From assembly GCA_025330725.1 (NCBI GenBank), contig JAIWND010000006.1, forward strand, positions 62,001 through 126,000: a DNA stretch of 64,000 nucleotides. Direction: 5' to 3'. A program made the position numbers and the translations under genes. Shown here piece after piece: positions 10,804-22,936 of the stretch. Position 1 is the stretch's first letter. Each line of letters begins with the position of its first letter. The DNA is from Chlamydoabsidia padenii. Its lineage: Eukaryota > Mucoromycota > Mucoromycetes > Mucorales > Cunninghamellaceae. The notes below the pieces were generated by a model. The model was not told the origin of the DNA. It was given only the letters and a program-made list of their open reading frames with translations, and ran no database searches.

Positions 10804-12082
10804 CTATTTCCTGTTTTCTCGTGGTGATGTCGCCAAGTTTTCGTCTATCTCGTTCTTGTTAAGGTTGTCATCCATTATAGTTGATAATCGGTTTCGCTCG
10901 CCATTGACATCCTGCTTGTCATAGTTATCAATAGATGCACGTTGACCAATAGTGAATGATGTTGGTGGTTGCTGAGGTTTTTGTAAAGGATTGAGTTTTC
11001 TGCAGTTGGGGCAAGTGTATTCTACAAAAGAAGAAAGGGAAAAAAACTAGTGAGCTACCTTTTAACTTCTTTAAACTATACTATACATGCCACTTACGAA
11101 TAGTTTCCAATTCATGCAATGAAACCAGTCCATTATGAGCAAAGCAGTGACGGCAGATGAGAGCATACTTTGTTTCCGGTCCTTCTTCACCAATAAGGGC
11201 ATCCATGATTTTGTCGTACCATTGAGGTGGACCAATTTGTTGAGCTTGGTAAGGTGGTGGGACAGGGTCAGGTAACTTTGAAGAAGTTGGGATACCAATC
11301 AATCGAGGGTTCTGGGGCCAATTTCCCGAGGGACCATGCATACCTCTTGGTCCGGGCATAGATACTACAATACAAAGATTAAAAAGAGGTATTCAGTTTT
11401 TGATTTTATTCACATGACTATTTGTTTTATTTTACCTGGTTTCCGTAAATGTAGATCCTGTTGTTGTCGTTTCTTCATTGCCAGTATTTCAGTATCGTAC
11501 CTTTCTAATAGCGATCGAGTAGAGTAATAAGATGTCGTCTTTTTCAGTTCCTCCACCTTAAGTTTTTGTTGTGCGCGCAGTAAGGCTAGTTTGGCTTCTT
11601 CTATTGTATGTCTTCTTCCATAAACCCAGGTCAGGGTCCTTCGGGTGTAGTATATCCTATGACAAGACAAGAAATGAGACCAAGTATGGACTTTTTCTTT
11701 TTTTCTTTTTTTTTTTTTTTACTTACCCAAATGGAATAGCTAGTATTGTGGTGACCGGACTGGCCATAGTATCCATAGAGTAATCGTGTTGTTGTTGAAT
11801 TGACAAAAAGCAATAAGCAATGTAGACCAACCAAGCAAGGATACTATAAGTTACCACCAAGACACCTGTTCGACGTTGGCATATTTTGATTTTTAACAGT
11901 TTGGCCTCCACCTTTTGTATTTTCCTGTCTAGTTCTGATAAGATTTTTTCAAAGTCGTTTGGATCAATCTATGAAGGAGAGGAATTCAGTTCCCAAATGG
12001 ATTAAAGACTGCTCCCGTACAATGACCTTTCTATATGTTGCCTGTTTTACCTTACCTTGTGCTTTGATATGTAGCCACCCAT
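10804..12082 (-). CDS. Lunapark, ER three-way-junction protein
   Basis: Exons 12082-12056, 11968-11727, 11656-11436, 11364-11098 and 11021-10804 give 324 aa. An N-terminal MGGYIS is a probable myristoylation site, as in other Lunapark proteins. Two adjacent membrane segments lie at about 44-66 (GVLVVTYSILAWLVYIAY) and 78-101, followed by a coiled coil at about 104-155. After a proline-rich linker comes WYDKIMDALIGEEGPETKY and the C2-C2 zinc ribbon (ICRHC at about 235, CPNC at about 256). Lunapark stabilises three-way junctions of the tubular ER through zinc-ribbon dimerisation. All junctions are GT-AG and keep frame. The tail beyond residue 260 is polar and unstructured. Confidence 0.92.
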
Positions 12083-12219
12083 TATATATAAAAAATAGGT
12101 GATTTGAGGAAGGAAGAAGTAAAAGAGAAGGAAGATGTCATGAATTCGTGAAAACGAACTAGTGGGATTGAGCGGAATGTAAAAAATATCCAGTGGGAAC
12201 AGGCACCATGCACGATTAT

Positions 12220-12232
12220 TCAAATCCCGCCC
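12220..12232. promoter_or_regulatory. TTCAAATCCCGCC element
   Basis: Lies 138-150 bp upstream of the Lunapark start codon (minus-strand gene). A second match, TCGGGGTTTGAA, sits at 12406-12417 in the same intergenic space, about 325 bp upstream. Confidence 0.45.
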
Positions 12233-12581
12233 CGGAAACAACTGTGTATCTTCTCCATCACACAACCATCAGGTGTTTACCTCTCAGTTTCCGATCCTCA
12301 TCTTCTTAAACATCAACAAGATAATATTTTTAACAGTATTTATCTATTACTCTTATGGGAATAGTCACTTTTAAAGCTTTTTCTTCCAACCCTTTGTTCC
12401 CATCATCGGGGTTTGAATACATGGGAATAGCATGAATCGTTGTTTACAACCATGTGATGTTTGAAAAAGTCATCTTTTTGAATGACTAGGCAAATTAGAG
12501 CATTAGCTTTATTAAAAATTGTGATATATATAAAACAAAAACATGTGACGGGAATAAACGTGATGTTGCTACGATTCCCTC

Positions 12582-12862
12582 CTAGAACAATCGAGAATAC
12601 GGGGATCGGTAGTTCACTAAGGGGTAAGAATATGGACGACGCCTTGGAGCATAGTTAGAACAATAAAAACTTGAAGAATAAGGTGTTACGTGCCTTGGGT
12701 AGCCATAAGGTGGTGAATAGTAAGAGGGAGGGAAGAAATACTGAGGTATTCCATACCAGGGGTATTGATGCTATTGGACTCATTGTCAGTAACAATCATT
12801 CTCATTTTAATACTATGATTACTTACCATCATATCATAGGAGTCTGTAATAAAGTCGTACAT
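12582..12862 (-). CDS. 74-aa Tyr/Pro-rich small protein
   Basis: Two exons, 12862-12827 and 12770-12582, join in phase 0 across a GT-AG intron (GTAAGT donor, CAATAG acceptor). The protein opens MYDFITDSYDMM and continues as a Tyr/Pro/Ser-rich chain (YPWYGIPQYFFPPSYYSPPY, then PRRRPYSYP), ending at a TAG. It has no signal peptide and no known domain. Support comes from the preserved amino-acid bias over the whole second exon, the good splice sites and the upstream promoter-like element at 12971. The function is unknown; tyrosine/proline-rich composition would suit a disordered or surface-associated peptide. Confidence 0.6.
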
Positions 12863-12970
12863 GTGTCAAGTTGTGTTATTGTTGTTAGAGGAAAGAAGGT
12901 GAGAAATGAAAAAAAAAAAAGTTAACTACCAAGGATGAAGATGTTCACTATTTATAAATTTTGATCTGGG

Positions 12971-12982
12971 TCGGGATTTGAA
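12971..12982. promoter_or_regulatory. TCGGGATTTGAA element
   Basis: Exact match to the recurring element, 109-120 bp upstream of the small Tyr/Pro-rich gene. A T/A palindromic run follows at about 12987-13008. Confidence 0.45.
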
Positions 12983-13090
12983 TGATTTTTTTTTAAAAAA
13001 AAAAAAGGTTGTCTTCAGAGATTCTCACTTCGTTCTTTCTCTTTTTTGTCTTCTGAAAACGTCATTGTAACTATTCTCCCGACTTGTTTT

Positions 13091-15718
13091 ATGAAATCAA
13101 GTAATCTGTTTGATTCTTGGCCAAGGTAAAGTCTACAAGTATATTGTTAAAGCACTTTATCAAACATTGGAACTCATTTTGTCTGGTTTAGCGCTAGCTC
13201 AACAAGCAAGCCCTGGGTACTTTAATCAAGGTGAAGAAACTAAATCTTGTGGTTTAACCAGCAGACTCTATAACCTTCTTTTAACTGATAGTAGCATTAC
13301 TTTATCCATCAACCGTCAAACAACTACAAGGCATCTGATCTACGAAGTGCCGGTCAAACAAACAGGTAACACATTCAACACATCTCATATTATCTTTATT
13401 AAAGCATTTAATTAAATACTCACTTTTATTTTTATCAAGTATCTATAGATCTTTGATGACCACCCTTGTCATTTGAACACCACTGTCAGCTAACCAATAT
13501 TTCCGTGAAGATACGTCTACTAAAGCGTGGCGCGTGGGTTAATAGCGGTTGTGCCGAAATATCCAACTCACGTGGATATCTAAATGTAGGTCTTTTACAA
13601 CAATAACTTGGTTTAATCATACTCACATCTATTTTTGTGTAGGGAATAGACGTCATTTTTGCATCTCACACCACCCTGAACAAACATCAAGATCATAGAT
13701 GTACTTCGGCATAGGTACACTTGACTAAATATGATATCATCTCAAATAAAAGGTATGTGATTCACTTTTACAAATGGGATCAAAAGATAAATAATATTTA
13801 CTTTTGTATTTAACTAGGGGGCTACCGTAACACTTTTTAATATCCTTGGCATTGTACATCTTTTGACAATCACCACTGGCTGTAATTCCTATCCTAAATG
13901 ATACAACTGACAAGACCACCACGTGGGGCAGGAATGTGATCTCTCTCTCACAACAAACGTCAATACCCATAAAAGGTGGATCATCAACCATTCCTTTGTC
14001 TCCCTGCATACTGTCTCAACTTCGCCATTGGATATCAACTTCATGAATAGTGATTCTAATTTAAGCAACAAATTGAATCGCTCTATTTAAACGAAAACAA
14101 TAAGTAGAATAAAAACAGCGGACTATATGGTTAAACATCTGGTGTAAAAGTAAGTGTCATGCGCAAGGCGGCTTCTTAACCAATAACATTTACTCTTGTT
14201 TCAATTGACAGCAGTGGTTTATGACTTTAGCTGGGCTCATATGATATGCGACAACATCATCGCCCTATGCAACATTATTAATTGAAATAGTGCCTGTCGA
14301 ATCTGGTGGCGATTATATTGAATGTGATAGGCCAGTACAGCAATACTACTACCAACTATAATCTGATGGTTGCATGCAAGGGATGTCATATACGTGGTGC
14401 AACAGTCTGATATATCTGGATACGGTAAAGACATCATCATTAACAGAAAATGAATGGATTATATATATATATAGGCAAACAAGGACAAAGAAAAACTTGG
14501 TGGCACTCAAAATCATGACCATCAGTATTGCCGGTTTTGAAATTGGCGTGGACATCAAAAAATTCATGCCACTCTTTTGCCGCCTCACCTGAACCAAACA
14601 ACACCGGAATACCTTGGTGATAATAGAATAGTTCAGTACCACTCTTTACCCTCTTATTACCCTTTACCTTCCCATCTTTATGAAAGGTTAAATAAAAACT
14701 CTCTTTTGAATAAACAAATTTATGACATCGTCGCTGTCTTGATCTAGTATTGTGTATAATATGCATAAATTAAATGCAATATGTATAGGAAATGTTCATC
14801 TGCATTCACAACCATCTTTGTTTGGCCCAGATCATTGTTTCAGTAAGCTAACGCTTTGTGTCAGGGCCGAAATGTCGGAGTTAAAAGTTCATGCATGATC
14901 CAGGGTCCAAAAGGAAAGGGAGGGTATATATTTATTCAGATAAGGTTATTCATAGTTGGTGGTTGTGTTAACACCTGTGGGATCAAGTTTATGAATCAAT
15001 AGTGAATGCACTTTTTTGACGCATGTGTCTGTCAAAGAAAAGGACAGAAAGCGGGTGTTTACAATTGAATTCCCGCCAACTTTATTTTTTCCCTCTTTGC
15101 ATAATGGAACTTTCCTCATTTGTATCCAAGGTGGTCCCACTTGATGACTTTTTCATTGCACACCTTGAAAAGAGGACAAACATAACCTTTAAATCCGTTG
15201 GTTCGGAGTAAACGAGGATAACTTTCACCACCATTTTGTTTGTGATGACCTTCCCCCACATTTTAAAACACAGATTATTGATTTAAGAGACCCTGGCCGG
15301 TTCCGATGCAAGTTCTTCCGTTTGGGAAAACCAAAACAAAGGTGACACTTTTTCCGCTTACTATTTGATATCCCGATATGCCCGATCACTTTTTTCATTG
15401 GCCCAAATAAACTACCCCGGATCTCATCTTTTTTTTTTTTTTTGTGTGTGTGTGTGTGTGTGTGTGTGCGTGGTGATAAACTAAAATGACATTTTTATTT
15501 TGTTCTATGGATTGTATGAGTGTAATAGCTATAGTAATAATAATAAAAAAAGAAGAGGGAGAGAAACCTCCCCATCTAAATAAAATAAACTAGGTACAAC
15601 AACTATAAGCTAAAGATAATATATATATGCACTACATCCCTTTTATAAACCAATATGATAGATATACAACTAAAGAGAGAGAGAGAGAGAGAACCCCCCC
15701 CCTATTCCTTTATGTTAT
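13091..15718. other. Gene-poor region with unassigned open frames
   Basis: No gene could be supported with confidence over about 2.6 kb. A plus-strand frame at about 13110-13363 reads like protein (YIVKALYQTLELILSGLALA ... RHLIYEVPVKQT) and ends at a GTAACA donor-like site, but it has no clear start or continuation. Minus-strand frames at 14766-14440 (GTELFYYHQGIPVLFGSG) and 14009-13737 (DCQKMYNAKDIKKCYGSP) are similar orphans. Near 15065 a TTGAATTCCCGCC element precedes a short plus-strand frame starting with MELSSF. A T-run plus (GT)n microsatellite lies at 15428-15470. These could be relics, lineage-specific genes or noise. Confidence 0.4.
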
Positions 15719-16813
15719 TTACCAACCGCGCTTGGACAATTTTTGATCTTCAGAGAGTTTATCCAAGTTGATACCGACCATGGCTTCACCCAAATTTTCA
15801 GAGACTTCAGCCAACACCTTGGGATCCTTAAAGTGAGTAACAGCTTGGACAATAGCCTTGGCGCGTTTAGCGGGATCACCGGATTTGAAGATACCAGAGC
15901 CAACAAAGACACCATCACAACCGAGTTGCATCATCAAAGCGGCATCAGCGGGAGTAGCCACACCACCGGCAGCAAAGTTAACGACAGGCAAGCGACCAAG
16001 ACGAGCAGTTTCCTTGAGGAGATGGAAAGGAGCTTGGAGATCCTTGGCGTAAGCATACAATTCTTCATCAGACATGGAGGCAGCACGACGGATTTCAGCA
16101 TTCACAGTACGGATATGACGCACGGCTTCCACTACGTTACCAGTACCAGCTTCACCCTTGGTACGGATCATGGCCGCACCTTCACTGATCCGACGGAGAG
16201 CTTCACCCAAGTTCTTGGCACCACACACATAAGGGACATCAAAGTTGTGCTTGAGGATATGGTTAGCTTCGTCAGCAGGAGTCAAGACTTCGGATTCATC
16301 GATATAGTCCACACCGATGGATTGGATGATTTGAGCTTCAACAAAGTGACCAATACGGACCTTGGCCATCACTGGGATGGTCACGGCTTCAATAATTTCC
16401 TTGATCATCTTGGGGTCAGACATACGAGCAACACCACCTAGTAAAGAAAAGAAAAAAAGACCATTAGTGAGTCATTTTCATTCATAACCACCCCACCTAA
16501 CCTATTCTCTATATAGTGACTTACCGCTCTGACGGATATCGGCAGGGACACGTTCCAAAGCCATGACAGCACAGGCACCAGCTTCTTCAGCAATACGAGC
16601 TTGTTCAGCATCAATCACATCCATGATAACACCACCCTAGTGAGGAAAAAAAAAAAAAAGACATTAGGTCCTATCATTTTATAACTATGAATGATTTTCA
16701 ATTACCTTCAACATTTGAGCCAAACCAGCCTTGATCATAAACTTGTTTTCAGTAGATTCAGTAGCTTGAGCACCATTGGGGTGGAGGTTAGTAGGGGCAG
16801 CAAAGTTGGACAT
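15719..16813 (-). CDS. pdx1: Pyridoxal 5'-phosphate synthase PDX1/SNZ
   Basis: Exons 16813-16706, 16636-16525 and 16437-15719 give 312 aa, normal for the family. PDX1 condenses ribose 5-phosphate, glyceraldehyde 3-phosphate and ammonia (supplied by the PDX2/SNO glutaminase) into vitamin B6, in a cytosolic double hexameric ring. Family motifs are intact: [52 protein letters not shown] with the imine-forming lysine at about residue 99, [24 protein letters not shown] with the second lysine, and [20 protein letters not shown]. The C-terminus is SKRGW. The PDX2 partner is not in the window. Strong C-ending codon bias suggests good expression. Confidence 0.97.
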
Positions 16814-17466
16814 GATTATAGTTGTTGTTTTTTTAGAAAAAAGTAAAGAAGAAAAAGGGAAAAAAACGACCCCCGCCCACCTCTGACTCAACTTTTTATA
16901 CCGAAATTCAAACCGCCACCTATCATTTGTCATACAATTGAAATCCCGACACGTGATTGTGGGACTTTTTATGTCAAGACCCCCCGGGGACTCTTTTCCT
17001 GATCTATGCATAGACAAGTTGTCTCACTTTCTTTAGAAAATGATGCTACCCTATGCCCATCTTCTTTATTATCACTATTATTTGTAGTCTATGTAGAGAA
17101 GATGGGTTGAGCTCGAGCTGGATTCTAACTTGAACTCTTTTATATATTTCCAAATTCGGAGAAGAAGTCCGTTTTTTAAACACCCGTTCTTCCAATGAAA
17201 AGAAAAGAAGTGTTCCTTGGGACAAGACAGTCATGAGAAAACGAGAAGTAGTGATCCCCTCTTTCCATACACACCGAAGGGGTCTCACATACACTAATAC
17301 AATATAAAACATAAAATCATATAAAAACAAAAGAGAAAGAAGAAGACATATTGCCCGATTTACATTTTGACACTTTTGACAGATGGTGTTTTGATCGCAA
17401 AAGTAAATATTTACGTCGAGACCACGCAAAGTAGAATGTTAAAATGGTAATTTATTATACAAAGTC

Positions 17467-17508
<42 letters not shown>

Positions 17509-17638
17509 CTATTAAAGTTTGCTAATACTAGGATGTTACAAGGGAAGATATGGGACAAAGAGAGAGAGTGTGGGGGGGGGGTAAAAGAAGAGCTATAATT
17601 ATATACATATACAAACAACCACTATTGTGAGGGGAGTC
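16814..17638. other. Intergenic: PDX1 promoter and an A39 run
   Basis: Contains the presumed PDX1 promoter, with elements resembling TTCAAACCGCC (about 16907) and TTGAAATCCCGAC (16938-16950). A 39-nt poly(A) run is at 17468-17506 and a G-run near 17571. A minus-strand frame at 17429-17046 has no recognisable features. Confidence 0.5.
16938..16950. promoter_or_regulatory. TTGAAATCCCGAC element
   Basis: Lies 125-137 bp upstream of the PDX1 start codon. It differs from the consensus by one base in the TTCAAAT part. Confidence 0.4.
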
Positions 17639-19474
17639 TCAACTTTCTTGAGAAGAATGTTTCGACAGTAAGGTAGAAGCCAGGACATACATTGGTCGTG
17701 TTGGTGTGATTTCTATTGGTGTGTTGGTAGGTGTCTTTGCTGGAGGTCGCTTTGATTCACTATTAGATTTACCGGATTTGCCCTTGCTAGATTTCCTTGT
17801 AGATTGTTGCTGTAAAAAAGGTGATGCCTCCACAATGGGTGGTAGTTCTTCGAGGAATTTGGTCACGTCATCTAGATTTTTGAATGCATACGATGGTATT
17901 GATTTGGCTGAGGATGATGATTTTGTTGCTGTTGTTGCTGAGGATGAAGGTGAAGGTCGAGTGGTATATACTGAAGGGACAGGTAGTGAGGGTGAAGATG
18001 ACATTGGTGGTGGATTAGTTGTAGAGTACATGGAAACATCCTCGTCCCTAGACGCGTTGTTGGATTCTTTTAGAGCCTGAAGTATCGCTTCGGTTGTCAA
18101 TCCTGATCCACTTGAAGACCGTTGTCGCGCCATCCTTAGTGCACCATGAGCCAGTTGTTTGTTTTTGCTGTATCGTATGATTTTCCCATTCGATGACCTC
18201 TTTGGTGCTGTTGGTGTATTGGTAGTAAAAGAGGAGAGCAGTTTTGTCGCCGATGACATATTATCACTGTCTTTAGAAGATTCCCGCTCTCGTTGTAGAG
18301 GATTTGCTGGTAATGATGTTGGTAATGTTGAATCCGGAAGACAACTTGATAAATCCATCATGTCGGTGGTATTGATCATAGGTGGTGTATTGGATGTATC
18401 GACATTGTTGTCAGATGTGACTGACAAAAAGTTGTTGCTAAACATCTGATGGAAGAGTGCCATTTCGTCCATTAAATCATCTTGGTTTGTTGTATTGTCA
18501 TTAATAAAGTTATTGCTATTGTTGTTATTGTTGCTGTTATTGTTGTTGTTGTTATTGTTGATAATGGTGTCAATCGAATTCATTTCTGGATGCTGACCAA
18601 GTTGCTGTTTCATTTGACTACATTGTTGTTCCAAATACCTTATCCGTTCGTGTAGTTTCCCGCAGTAGTTTTCACAGTGTCGATTTACTTCAGGCAAGGT
18701 CGATACAAATGGACAACCTTCGTGAGCAAACAGACAGGGGAAGGATGGACAAGTTGAATCATGAAGAGCACCATCTTTTCGTAGGACAGGTTGACATTGT
18801 GCTGAGCCATTCGGACAAGGTATCATTTCGTAGAGGCATCGTGTTTTGTGTTGTTCCAGATCCATTTGTTTGATGACTTCTGAGCACCCGAGTTGTGAAT
18901 TGGGACAAGATACAGTTTGGTAATGACACTATAAATAAAGTTGAATTTAGATACGTTTTCAAGTAAAGTAAAGTATATATACGTGTGCGTGTGTGTGTGT
19001 GTGTGTGTTTTCTTTACCGAATGAGAGTGATTGTCTTCCATAAGGCCTTCCCATGTGCAGCCCAAGGTTCGATTGATACACCTGACACGCAGCCTACTAA
19101 TTTGACGTTTGACAAATTTAGAGAGTTGGAAGGAAGTCTTGTCCAATGGTTCCATACAAGAAGGACAAGAGGCTTTTTGATAATTAGCAAGGCAGGAGCG
19201 ACAAAACATATGGTCTATATCACACACACAAAAGACAAGTTAATCAGTCAGTCCGCAGTTAATGGATGCTTGTATATATGTTTTCTGTTTACATACCTTC
19301 AGAGCAATGTACTTGCATGGGATCGTCTAGGATATCTATCATTTGTTTGGGATGAAGAAGTGAATAGGTGCTGTTCGAGGTTGGGGTTGTTGTTATCTTT
19401 TTCTTACCACTACATAGTCCACAGAGTAGTTCGGGACAGGGAGCATCCAACAGCATGTCCTTTTTACAGTTCAT
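17639..19474 (-). CDS. RING and TRAF-type zinc-finger protein
   Basis: Exons 19474-19297, 19214-19018 and 18928-17639 give 554 aa. A RING finger at about 13-85 has a long insertion between its first and second cysteine pairs: LLCGLCSG, then DDPMQVHCSEDHMFCRSCL, then CPSC. TRAF-type zinc fingers follow at about 95-210 (RCINRTLGCTWEG; SCPNSQLGCSE; HKTRCLYEMIPCPN; PCLFAHEGCPF). A short coiled coil (RIRYLEQQCSQMKQQ) precedes an Asn-rich tract near 245-265, and then a long Ser/Thr-rich tail. This RING plus zf-TRAF layout suggests a TRAF/LNX-like E3 ligase; there is no MATH domain. A (GT)n microsatellite sits in intron 2. Substrate unknown. Confidence 0.85.
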
Positions 19475-20492
19475 CTGTGGTATTTTATCTATTGGGTGTT
19501 TAATTTGTATTAGTAATAAAAAAGGAGAAGGAGAAGAAGAATGAAAAATGTATGTCGCAGAAATAAACAAAAAGGGAAAGAAGGGAAGAGAACAGACGCG
19601 TCCCGCTCTTTTACAATTTTTCAGCGGTGTTTGAAAAACACACGTGAGGAAGAGTTGAGCGGACCTGAAACGCAAGTAAGATTGAATGTTGAATAAGGGT
19701 ATAACAGAATGGTTTACAATGGTTTGGGTAGGTCTTGTTGTGATCGTAGATTTTGTAAATAAAGCAGAAAATGATCATGTTATTCATATATCTATTGAAC
19801 TAGAGTCTTATGTTAGCTATATATGACATGCTGTATATAATAACCCTTTTTGTGTTATATAGAAATCCACCATATGTATCTACAGTACTAGAGGGCATAC
19901 ATTATTTGACAATACATACATTTATAGTATGCTCTAGGCCGTGGATATCATAGGGAAAATGTTTACATGGTGTAAATGTGAAGCGGCGATTCAAAATGTC
20001 AATCTGCAGGAATTTCTATTTTCAGCTTCACTTTTCATCGTTTAAAAGTGTACTCTTAGCAGCAGCAGTATGTATAATGATATATAGTGTAACAGGTTGG
20101 TGTGGATTAGCACTTGAGTAATACATATCAGTGTATAAGGATATAATTTGGTTCCTGACATCGAAAAAGCAAGGTAGCTGTAAAACACACAAGGAAATCA
20201 AAGCATTATCTAATGATAACCCCAGTTTATATACTTTTTTATACTCAATATTACACTTTTACTCGTCTTTTATATATCCAATCAAAATAAAACTGTTCGA
20301 TTGATGGACGATGTCTTGGAATGAAGTCTATTCGTTTAGGCGTTTTCGCCCCTTATGTGAAGTATTCAAATCCCGAAAGCCAAAGTGTTTTAAAAAGGCG
20401 GGTTCCTCTCTTTTAATTTTAAACCACTCTCTTTCCCGTACTTTTTTTTTTATCTGCCTCAGTCACATCCTTCTCCCTTCAATCCACTTTAT
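19475..20492. other. Intergenic region
   Basis: About 1 kb without a supported gene. It holds the promoter side of the RING gene (AGCGGTGTTTGAA near 19623), a GCGGCGATTCAAAA string near 19982 that recurs near 38511 as GCGGCGATTCA, and the promoter side of the F-box pseudogene. Confidence 0.5.
20365..20376. promoter_or_regulatory. TTCAAATCCCGA element
   Basis: Lies 117-128 bp upstream of the ATG of the F-box pseudogene at 20493, so the dead gene still has the element. Confidence 0.45.
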
Positions 20493-21563
20493 ATGGCTTA
20501 CTTTAACCAGCTCCCTAACGAAGTGATATACTAAATCTTGGCCTTTCTTCCTGGAACGACAACAAATCTCTATCAACTTGGCTTAATCAACAGAAGTTGG
20601 TACATGGTGACAAACAAGTAATTATGGAATGCACCAGCAAAAAGAATAAATGGATACGGCATCTTTAATCTAATCTTGACTCACCAACTTTTGGCTAGTC
20701 TACGATTTAATCACAACTCTCCACAACTTTGCTCTCTTCCTCTTGGTCAGTATGTGCGCAAGCTTGGGTTTCAACATGGCGGCTCGTCGAAGGATATCAT
20801 CTCACTATGGGGCTATACTCCCTTGGTGGAATCTCTCACTCTGTGCTATATGAGCGTTACTGATAAAGACTTTGTGCACATGGTTAGCCAGTGTCCCAAA
20901 TTAAAACGGTGTGTGCTGCTTGGTTGTGGTAAGATCACTGATATCGGTATAGTCTCTTTGACCGATTTCTGTCCTCGACTTTGTGATCTCGATTTGCAAT
21001 TTAATGAAGGAATCACTCCTATGGTATTGGTTAGTCTAAAGAACTGCTCATTGGAACCATTGGTGGTTGATCTGCGTTTTGGTGCTAATCTTTGTGAACC
21101 TGTTATTAAACTACTTCTACCAGCATCCAACGAATCATCATCTCTCTTCCCAATGTTAAATAATTTTTCCATCGTAGGCTATAATCATATTGATCCTGAA
21201 CTCCTGACGGCCTTTATCAAATCTCGACCTCGTCTTCAAAAACTCGATTTATCCAAATATGGAGTTACTGACACCATAGTGGACACTATCGCTGACTCCA
21301 TGCCCGACATACAATATCTGGATTTGTTTTTAAACCATAGAATTACTAGTCCTGCTATGGAACGACTAGTAAAGGCGTGCATAAAGCTAACTCGTTTGGA
21401 TCCCCCTCATTATGGATTCTTTGATGGAACCTATAGCTTTCTCGACACTTTCGTACTTCGTTCTTGGAACATAAAGAACTGGATATTCTTAGGGTATCTT
21501 CTAATACGGCGATCTGAAGAAGGAAATGGATGGGGTTATATGGGACTATTTAGTGTGGATTAG
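20493..21563 (+). pseudogene. F-box/LRR pseudogene with two early stops
   Basis: An ATG at 20493 opens a typical F-box start (FNQLPNEVIY-stop-ILAFLPG), then INRSWYMVTNK-stop-LWN, and continues open for about 300 codons of leucine-rich repeats (LVESLTLCYMSVTD; CPKLKRCVLLGCGKITDIG; LCDLDLQFN; LQKLDLSKYGVTDTIV). The stops are TAA at 20532-20534 and TAA at 20619-20621, both in the same frame as the rest. No intron with usable splice sites removes them. In intact form this would be an SCF substrate receptor. Both stops sit where glutamine (CAA) would suit the F-box fold. The LRR frame is otherwise intact, so the loss looks recent. Confidence 0.8.
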
Positions 21564-22099
21564 ACACTTTTTTTTAGTATAGTTGATTAGATTAGTTGTA
21601 GTAACCTTGTAAATAACAATAAAACAAACTTTGTATACTCTTTTTTATGACTTTGGTTGATAAAGGTGCTCAGGGAAAACTTTATATATTTTGCGCGAAA
21701 GGAGCCATATATATGATGAACTCAAAGTCTATCCAAAGAAAAGAAGACCAAATCCGGATACAATTAAAACCCCGGTACTTCCTGCATATTGCTCAATACA
21801 CTGCTTGATCAATGCAAACAAAAAAAAAAGCAGCTAAACACGTGGTATGATCCAGCATACAACAACCCTGTTTTATTATATTTACAAATGTACATGCTAT
21901 CACTATAATATCCTAAACTAGACTAAACTAAACCAAGTGAGCCAAAGCCAATACTATCGTTCTTGTCATTACAAACAAGTTGAGCTAAATTTTAGATGCA
22001 CCAGTTTTACCCTATTTATCATTTGTAAGATCGTTGTTAAGTATACCAGTTATCATTACAGTACCTTTATTATCTGTCATTCATATACAGATCAATAGC
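21564..22099. other. Intergenic region between two F-box pseudogenes
   Basis: Contains an AATAAAAC-like signal near 21619 after the first pseudogene and a CAATTAAAACCCCGG string near 21761. No gene is supported. The 3' end of the convergent second pseudogene is not defined. Confidence 0.4.
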
Positions 22100-22847
22100 A
22101 TCAATGGCATGTGTTCAATAAGGTCAAAAGGGGTGATACATCCACTATTCGAGTCATCGTCGTCGCTTGTGGGTAAAAGATGTTGAATAAAGTCCTTGTT
22201 GATATCAAGTGTGTACTTAATCAGTCAGTTGGTCACATTGATAAAGGCAAGTGGTGATTTCCATTGAATTGATCCAATAACAGTTGCAGAGTTGAGTTGT
22301 TTTCAGGGGTAGGTTCATTCAAGTTATCAATATCCTGTAGGTAAAGTCATCGCACCGGATCAGTTAAAGTTCTTTTTAGTTAAGAAGAAGTGATATTTTA
22401 AAGATACAATTTTTGGGTCGGCAAGCTTGTTGAGGTTCCATAGTGCAAGTGCTGTGAGTCGGTGCTGGCAAAGTTGTCAATGCGTATTTCCAAGTTGATC
22501 ATTAGATACGCCGTGATAAAAGAGCTGAAGGCCTTCCACCAAAGGGAACTTGTTCCGATAAGTAGTTGACTTTGGTCGACTGGATCCCGATATGTCAAAC
22601 CAATGTGGCGTATATGGAAGTGAGTTGATATGGTGTTGAGTATTATGGTGAGATCAGAAAAGACCTTTTTAAAACAGGGATTTTTATTGTCATTATCCAG
22701 TGATCTGTTTTAGTGCACCAAGAGATTAGCCGCGTCGTAAAAGGATTTGCTAACAAAAGTACATTCCAAGAGGTCGGTTATTGCATTGACATGAGCCAAG
22801 ATTGACTTGGTCAGTTTCGGTGGAAATTGTTAAGCGTAATTGTCCAT
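22100..22847 (-). pseudogene. Second F-box-type pseudogene with many stops
   Basis: From an ATG at 22847 the minus strand reads MDNYA-stop-QFPPKLTKSILAHV, then DLLECTFVSKSFYDAANLLV, which fits an F-box helix set. One frame then continues for about 700 nt, broken only by stops. I count TAA after NYA, after LLVH, after QKLYL and after ITSS, then TGA after DPVR, after PLSM and after PTD. No frameshift is evident over this length, as expected if point mutations alone killed it. The boundaries at the 3' end are approximate. Confidence 0.6.
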
Positions 22848-22923
22848 AGAGTAAAAAAGAGTGAAGTTAAGGAAAAAGAGAGCGTGAAAAAAATCTCACG
22901 CTTCAAGAAGGTAATGAAGGACA

Positions 22924-22936
22924 TTTCAAATCCCGC
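22924..22936. promoter_or_regulatory. TTTCAAATCCCGC element
   Basis: Lies 77-89 bp upstream of the ATG of the second F-box pseudogene (minus strand). Confidence 0.45.

Noticed and set aside
15743..16441. 232-codon plus-strand open frame opposite PDX1
   Set aside because: It is the antisense shadow of the PDX1 last exon, kept open by that gene's strong codon bias; no protein-like features.
20493..20621. Alternative genetic code with TAA as glutamine
   Set aside because: Many intact genes in the window end in TAA (eL32, PDX1, Snf7, Cdc73), so the stops in the F-box genes are real.
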